Below, piece by piece: positions 49,701 through 55,700 of a DNA stretch of 64,000 nucleotides. The notes under the pieces were generated by a model, which worked only from the letters and a program-made list of their open reading frames with translations, was not told the DNA's origin and did no database searches. Origin of the DNA: Xenopus tropicalis. Its lineage: Eukaryota > Chordata > Amphibia > Anura > Pipidae. The DNA lies in the NCBI RefSeq assembly GCF_000004195.4, contig NC_030677.2, positions 60,518,222 through 60,582,221 on the forward strand, given 5' to 3'. The position numbers and the translations under genes were made by a program. Every line of letters begins with the position of its first letter. The first letter of the stretch is position 1.

Positions 49701-52700
49701 ATCCACCGATATGGTCCTCACACAAGCAGGATTTTTAAATCTGCCCATTCAATATCTGAACTGATATCATTTGAGCAGACTTGTCAGATGGCTTCAATTA
49801 ATATCTGGACTAAATAACTATTAGGCAGGCCAGTCTAAGGGCCCCATACACAGGGCAACGAGCTGCTGACTTAGTCCAGAAGGACTGAATCGGCAGCTTT
49901 GACCGGTCCATGTAGGGTCATCTTAACATTTGGAACCCCCAGAGATTATACCTTTCCTTCTCCTTTATCTATTCTCTATATATTGCCAGATCACGACCAT
50001 ATGTCAATGTTTCTTGTATAGGGCCAGATTCAATACAGTGAGAAAAAGTACTCTTGATTTATCATGTAAAAACACATGGACCAGATTCCATTGGAGGAGA
50101 AAAAACTTTTCTACTAATTCAATTCCAGTTTTTCCCAAAGACTTTAATCCGTTTTTTCTGCATTGAATTGCATCTCAAATTGAATCCCGTCCATGAGTTT
50201 TCACTTGATAAACCTTTTTCTCACAGAACTGAATCTGGTCCAAAATCTCCTGAGCAATGTAGGCCACCAGTGTATTACAATGTCATGTAATACAACAGAA
50301 ATATGTGCACTATTGGGTGGTTTCCAAAATTCCTCTGGGCTAGGAGAACCAGTCTGAATAGTTTAAGGAAGTTTAAGCAACTGTTGTTTATTGTGAATTT
50401 TAACTGCAATAGTTCAATACCTAGTCACGTGCATAAACCCTTATGGGTTATTTCAACATATTTAATTATTTTTATTTTTTGAATTTAATACAACAAACTT
50501 AACTCACAACTAAAAGGCAGTAAAGGTGAAAAGGGTGTGTGCATCTAAATGTTGGGGTTGAAATAACAAGTGAGCTCTCTTTCATCCTTGATTGGATTTA
50601 AACATTTATATGTGTGTACAGGCACACACATATAAATACTGTAATTAGAAGTAACATATGTGTTTTTTATTTTGCTAATTAGATTATGCATGCATGTTAA
50701 GGGTTTTGTTACCTTGCAAACCCATTAGCCAAGGCTCTTGTGCTTGCTTTAATATATTCATGAATGGATGTCCTTGTATTTAGCGTGGTCCTGGGAAACT
50801 GCTTGAACAAGTGGGTGTACTGTTCTAATTTTCTAGGTGTGGCAAATGCTAAACTTCAGAGACGACATACTACAGGAAATATCTATTTTTTCTTCTTTGC
50901 CAGAATGACAAAGAACTCTCCTTGTGCAGGGCAAAGTATGGTCTAACATGCAGCTACTTGCACTGCAGTCTGCACTATTTCTCATGTTTGAAGTATAAGG
51001 AAGTGTAAGCTGCTGGAACTTCAATACACAGAACAAACTAGCCTCTATAGCAAGAAAGTACAGACCTTTAGTGAACTTCGTATTTTAATACAGATCATAC
51101 CATTGGCATGATTAACTTTTTAATAAGACATAGTTATTGCTCAATTGTATTTAATATAGGGTATAAATATTTTCAATTAATTTATTCCTTTTTTTATGAA
51201 ACAGCTTTTAAGCAACATGCCTTTGGTTGGTATGTTCTGTGTAAGTTGTGATTGCTTTTTTTTTTTTTTTGGATTGACACATGAGCAAGTGCATTTTAGG
51301 GGTCTAGCAAGACAAGGACAAAAACCCTATTGATAGGCACCCCCCCCCACCTAATTCCATAATGAAAACATGTTTTTAAAAAAAATGTTCATTTCACCGT
51401 CCGACTGTTCTTTGTGAATATTCTGACTGGATTTCTGTATCCTGAAGAAATTTTAAAATTGCCATGTGGCTCTAGAGGACCTTACAGGGGTAACCACCTC
51501 CATACAAACTGTTATGTGCCAGTCAGCGAAGGGGAAGCCTGGGGCTCAGGGAAGCACCCAACTGAAATACATCTCTAATGGCGATGCTGCATTGGGTTTT
51601 TTTTCTCCGGACCATTCCTTTTATTTATTAAATTGTGCACCGGCCCGGATTTGAGAAAAGGCTACAAAGGCCCAGGCCTAGTACAGTATGCCGTTCAAGT
51701 GTCTACTAGTAGAGAAGAAAGAATGGAGCCATGCTGGGTTGTCAGTGGGGGAAGTGAGTGCAGTCTCGGGGTTTGGGAAAGTGAGCATGGTCATGGTGGC
51801 GGGGGATGTGTGATAAGGTGCAGTACTTTCACAGGCCTAGGGGGCTTAATATTACAATCTGGTCCTGACTGGCCCAGGGTTAAAAGTTATGGTTCCCTTC
51901 ACTGGGGGGTTGCCTAACATGTTTTCACCATAGTTAATCAGGCCTTTCTTTTCTATATGCAAACAATATGACTGTAGATACACTGACAGATAAAATGTCT
52001 TGTGTGATTATCTGACTGGCCTGTTATCATCTGACTGGTTTTGTCAGACTGGTAATTTGATCAAGACCTGTATGGATGCACAAAGTAAGGGGGTGTTTAA
52101 GAGTAAAGGTTTCACCATTATTGCACAGGAATGGTCATTTGATACTTGACTTTGTTTAAAATGAAAGTTTGCTTTGGGTCACTAATTAATAATAATTGGT
52201 TACTTTTATTGTTACATCACAAATATATTTTTCTTTTATCTGACAGTTTCCATTGTGTTTGGCATTCCCACGGTGAAGCGAGACAAACAGAGCTACCTGA
52301 TGGATACTTTAAATTCTATTTTCTCAGAGTTGACTGCAAGTGAAAAAAGTGATTGTGTTGTGATTGTTTTTATAGCAGAGGTAAGGGACAGTGCAGTACC
52401 TTTGTACATAATGGGCAAAAGAATAACACAATTGCTGAAACAGAGTGTTGACAGGAGGTATATCTAAAGCAAAGGTAGCATGTAAATTCTTGCCAGGCCA
52501 TGAAAGAATGTTACTTGGAGCTAGTGAGAAAATCTTTTCCATTCATGAAACTGCAAGAAAATTTGCTTAGATTAGAAATTAGAAAAACACATTGAAGTCA
52601 ATGGGCATTTTCTCTCACTCCAAATGGGAGTTTTTTTGCATCAGTTTTCTTGCGATTTTGTTGTGAACATTTTTCCTGCAATTCTACCAAAAAAAAAAAA

Positions 52701-55700
52701 AATTGCTGATGGTGAAACAAGCAATTTCTCAACAAATTTAAGCCTGCCAAAAAATATTCACTCGTCGCTACTTCTAGAGAAAATTTGTGTTTTGGAAAAA
52801 GTGGATGCAAAAATGCATATGCAAAATATGTGAAAAAGAAAATATGGGGTTGAATAGTATTTTAAAATACACAATTCCCAAACATTTAGGGGCTTGATTC
52901 ATTCGCAAAAACAGATTGTACAACTGATGAATAAGACACATAGCATTTTGACTGTGTGATCTACTATTTGCACCAAATTACAGTTTGCCATTAGGTTGAT
53001 GCAAGTGTCAAATTACCCATCTGCGCAGTCAGAATTCTTTGTAGAATTTCAATGCAAGTGTTCCATGCTCCTAACACAGCCTCAAACTTTAATCCACAGA
53101 CACCTTGCACAGATAACTAGGTTTTAGTAGCATGGGGATTTAAGGGCTATGGTACTCGTAGCATATTCTTTTTTTTTCTTTTTTTTTTTTTTATAGTTTA
53201 TCCTTTTATTTTTTTATGTAACATACATGAAACAAAACAACAAGAAAAGAAAAAATAAAAAATAAATAAAATCGGAAAGAAAATCGTAGCATATTCTTTG
53301 CTTGCAATTTTCACCCAGTGAAGACGCATGAAAAGCACCCATGCAGCACCCCCTGTCACGTCTAGACAGAATCCATTAATGGAATGGCAGGCTGGATGGG
53401 TGCTCTGTTTGCCATAGGCCTAACACGTCTTTGGGTTTTAAAGAAAAGTTACAACCTCATTGACCCTTGACTGCAGTTTTCACCCAGTGAAGATGCAGGA
53501 AAAGCACCCATGCAGCACCCCCTGTCACGTCTAGTGTTAGACAGAGTCCAGTAATGGAATGACAGGCTGCATGGGTGCTCTGGGTGCCATAGGCCTAACA
53601 CGTCTTTAGGTTTTAAAGAAAAGTTACAACCTCATTGACCCTTACTGTGGGTTGTGGCACATACTGGCATATTTACAGTGAGTACACTGGTTACATGACT
53701 GGCTCACTGAGGTCACTGTCCATATGCCGCTGCGTTTACTGGGAGTTTTATTATAAAGTGTGGAGCAGAAATAGTTTAAAATCTGGTGGTCAACAAATAT
53801 CAATGCAGTGTCATCTGTATGTTACATTACAATCAGCTGCAATAAGTAGGTTACAGATGTGCATTGCCTATGTAACTGTAATGCTTTTTTGCATTATCCT
53901 CTTTATATGTAGTCAAGTACAATTGCAAGTACCTCTGCAGCCCTGTTCCAGTCATCACAAAAGAATGCATATATCAGAAAAAAAGGTTATGGGGCAGATT
54001 TATCAAAATGTGAGTTTAGAGCTTAATACATAAAAACTCACCAACGTTCTATTCATTCCTATGGGATTTTTAGAAGCTTATTTATCGATTGGTGAAAGTT
54101 AGAACTCACCATTTGATAAATACACTTCTAAAAATCCCATAGGAATGAATAGGACGTAGGTGAGTTTGTTGTATGTATTAAGCTCCAAACTCACATTTTG
54201 ATAAAGCTGCCCCTATGTGTTTGAAAAATTTGCGTCTCTGAAACAACCTGGTTTACTAGTCAGACAAGAAAAAATGTTTTGCCTATAGAATACATAAAAA
54301 AGTCCAATCTTGTTACTAGTTGACTAGTCCCAATTTTCATCTGAATACATCCTCATTAATTGAACTGTCCACACACTATCTCACATAACTAACCTACAGC
54401 TTGAGGTGTCTCTTGCCACTGCCCAAGTCCATCAAGGGGCCAGCCCCACAGTACTGGAGCACAGGGTGTGTCAGATAGCAATGAGAATGTATACCTTATT
54501 GTTTACTTAACACGACAATGAAAGGGTTCTTGTTTTTACCACTCATTTCTCTCTGTAATACCTGCTGGCAAACCATTTTTTGTAAAATCACAACATGTCT
54601 ATGTTCTGTTTCAGGTTAACCACGACTATGTCAATACATTAGCTAACAATATTAAAAATAAGTAAGTATTCTTTACAGATTTACAGTATTCTTTATTCTT
54701 TAGGTTTTGAATAATAATAATTGTTATAATGTCTACGTCTCTTTAGCTTTTGAATAATAATAATTGTAATAATGTTGTTGGTTTTCTAGGTTAAGCTACT
54801 AATATATTTGTTTATAAATGAAACAGAGGAGTAAAAGAGGAAGGAGTGGGAATTGCTGTATATTGCTGCATAAATACCACTTCCTATGTCTGTTTTGTAT
54901 TCTGTTTTTGTATTTATGAAAAGACATCTGATTCCTATGTATCAGGTGTATGTACGAATAGCAGTACCTAAAAGCTTAAAGTCAGCTTTCAATCAGAAGA
55001 ATAATAGGGGGAACTGAGATGCTGTGTACATATTAAACTGTGGCACAAATAGTAACTTGTAGCCCAGCATTTAAATTGGCTGCAGAGAACACAAAAAATT
55101 TACAGTACAGTATGTTTGTGATGCCCAGTTTTCATGGCCCCTCTTGGCACATACATTTGTTAGTTGTGGTATAAAAAATATTGCATGCCCTGCATGTCAG
55201 TTGTGCCTGGCCCAGTTCACATAGACAACTTATTGTACAGCGCTGCGGAATATGTTGGCACTTTATAAATAAATGTTAATAATAATAATGTGTGTAACGC
55301 CCATCCTGTGAGCATATGACATTCAGAGGCTTGGTGCATTTAGATCAGATATCAGCCATGATTCACAGAATCTAGTCCATTTGTAACTAAACGTGCGTGT
55401 AAAAGTGGTGTGAGATGTGGGAAAACACTGCCATGTTCTGCATTGTTCAGGCACAGAGTAATCATGCAGGGAAGAAGGCAGAAATTATTTCTTTTCATTT
55501 CTAAGCAAAATCAGCAAGTGTATAAGTATGCATTGAATAGAAGCTGGGTAAATCATTGTTAATAGGGTGTGGAAATGAATCACTTAGCAGCAAGGTAGCC
55601 CATTTGAATCCAACCTGTAGGTTAAAGGTTGCCATACACGCACCAATATTTCATGCGATATTCCGTGCATTTATTATGGATTGTCGAGGTGACAGATATC

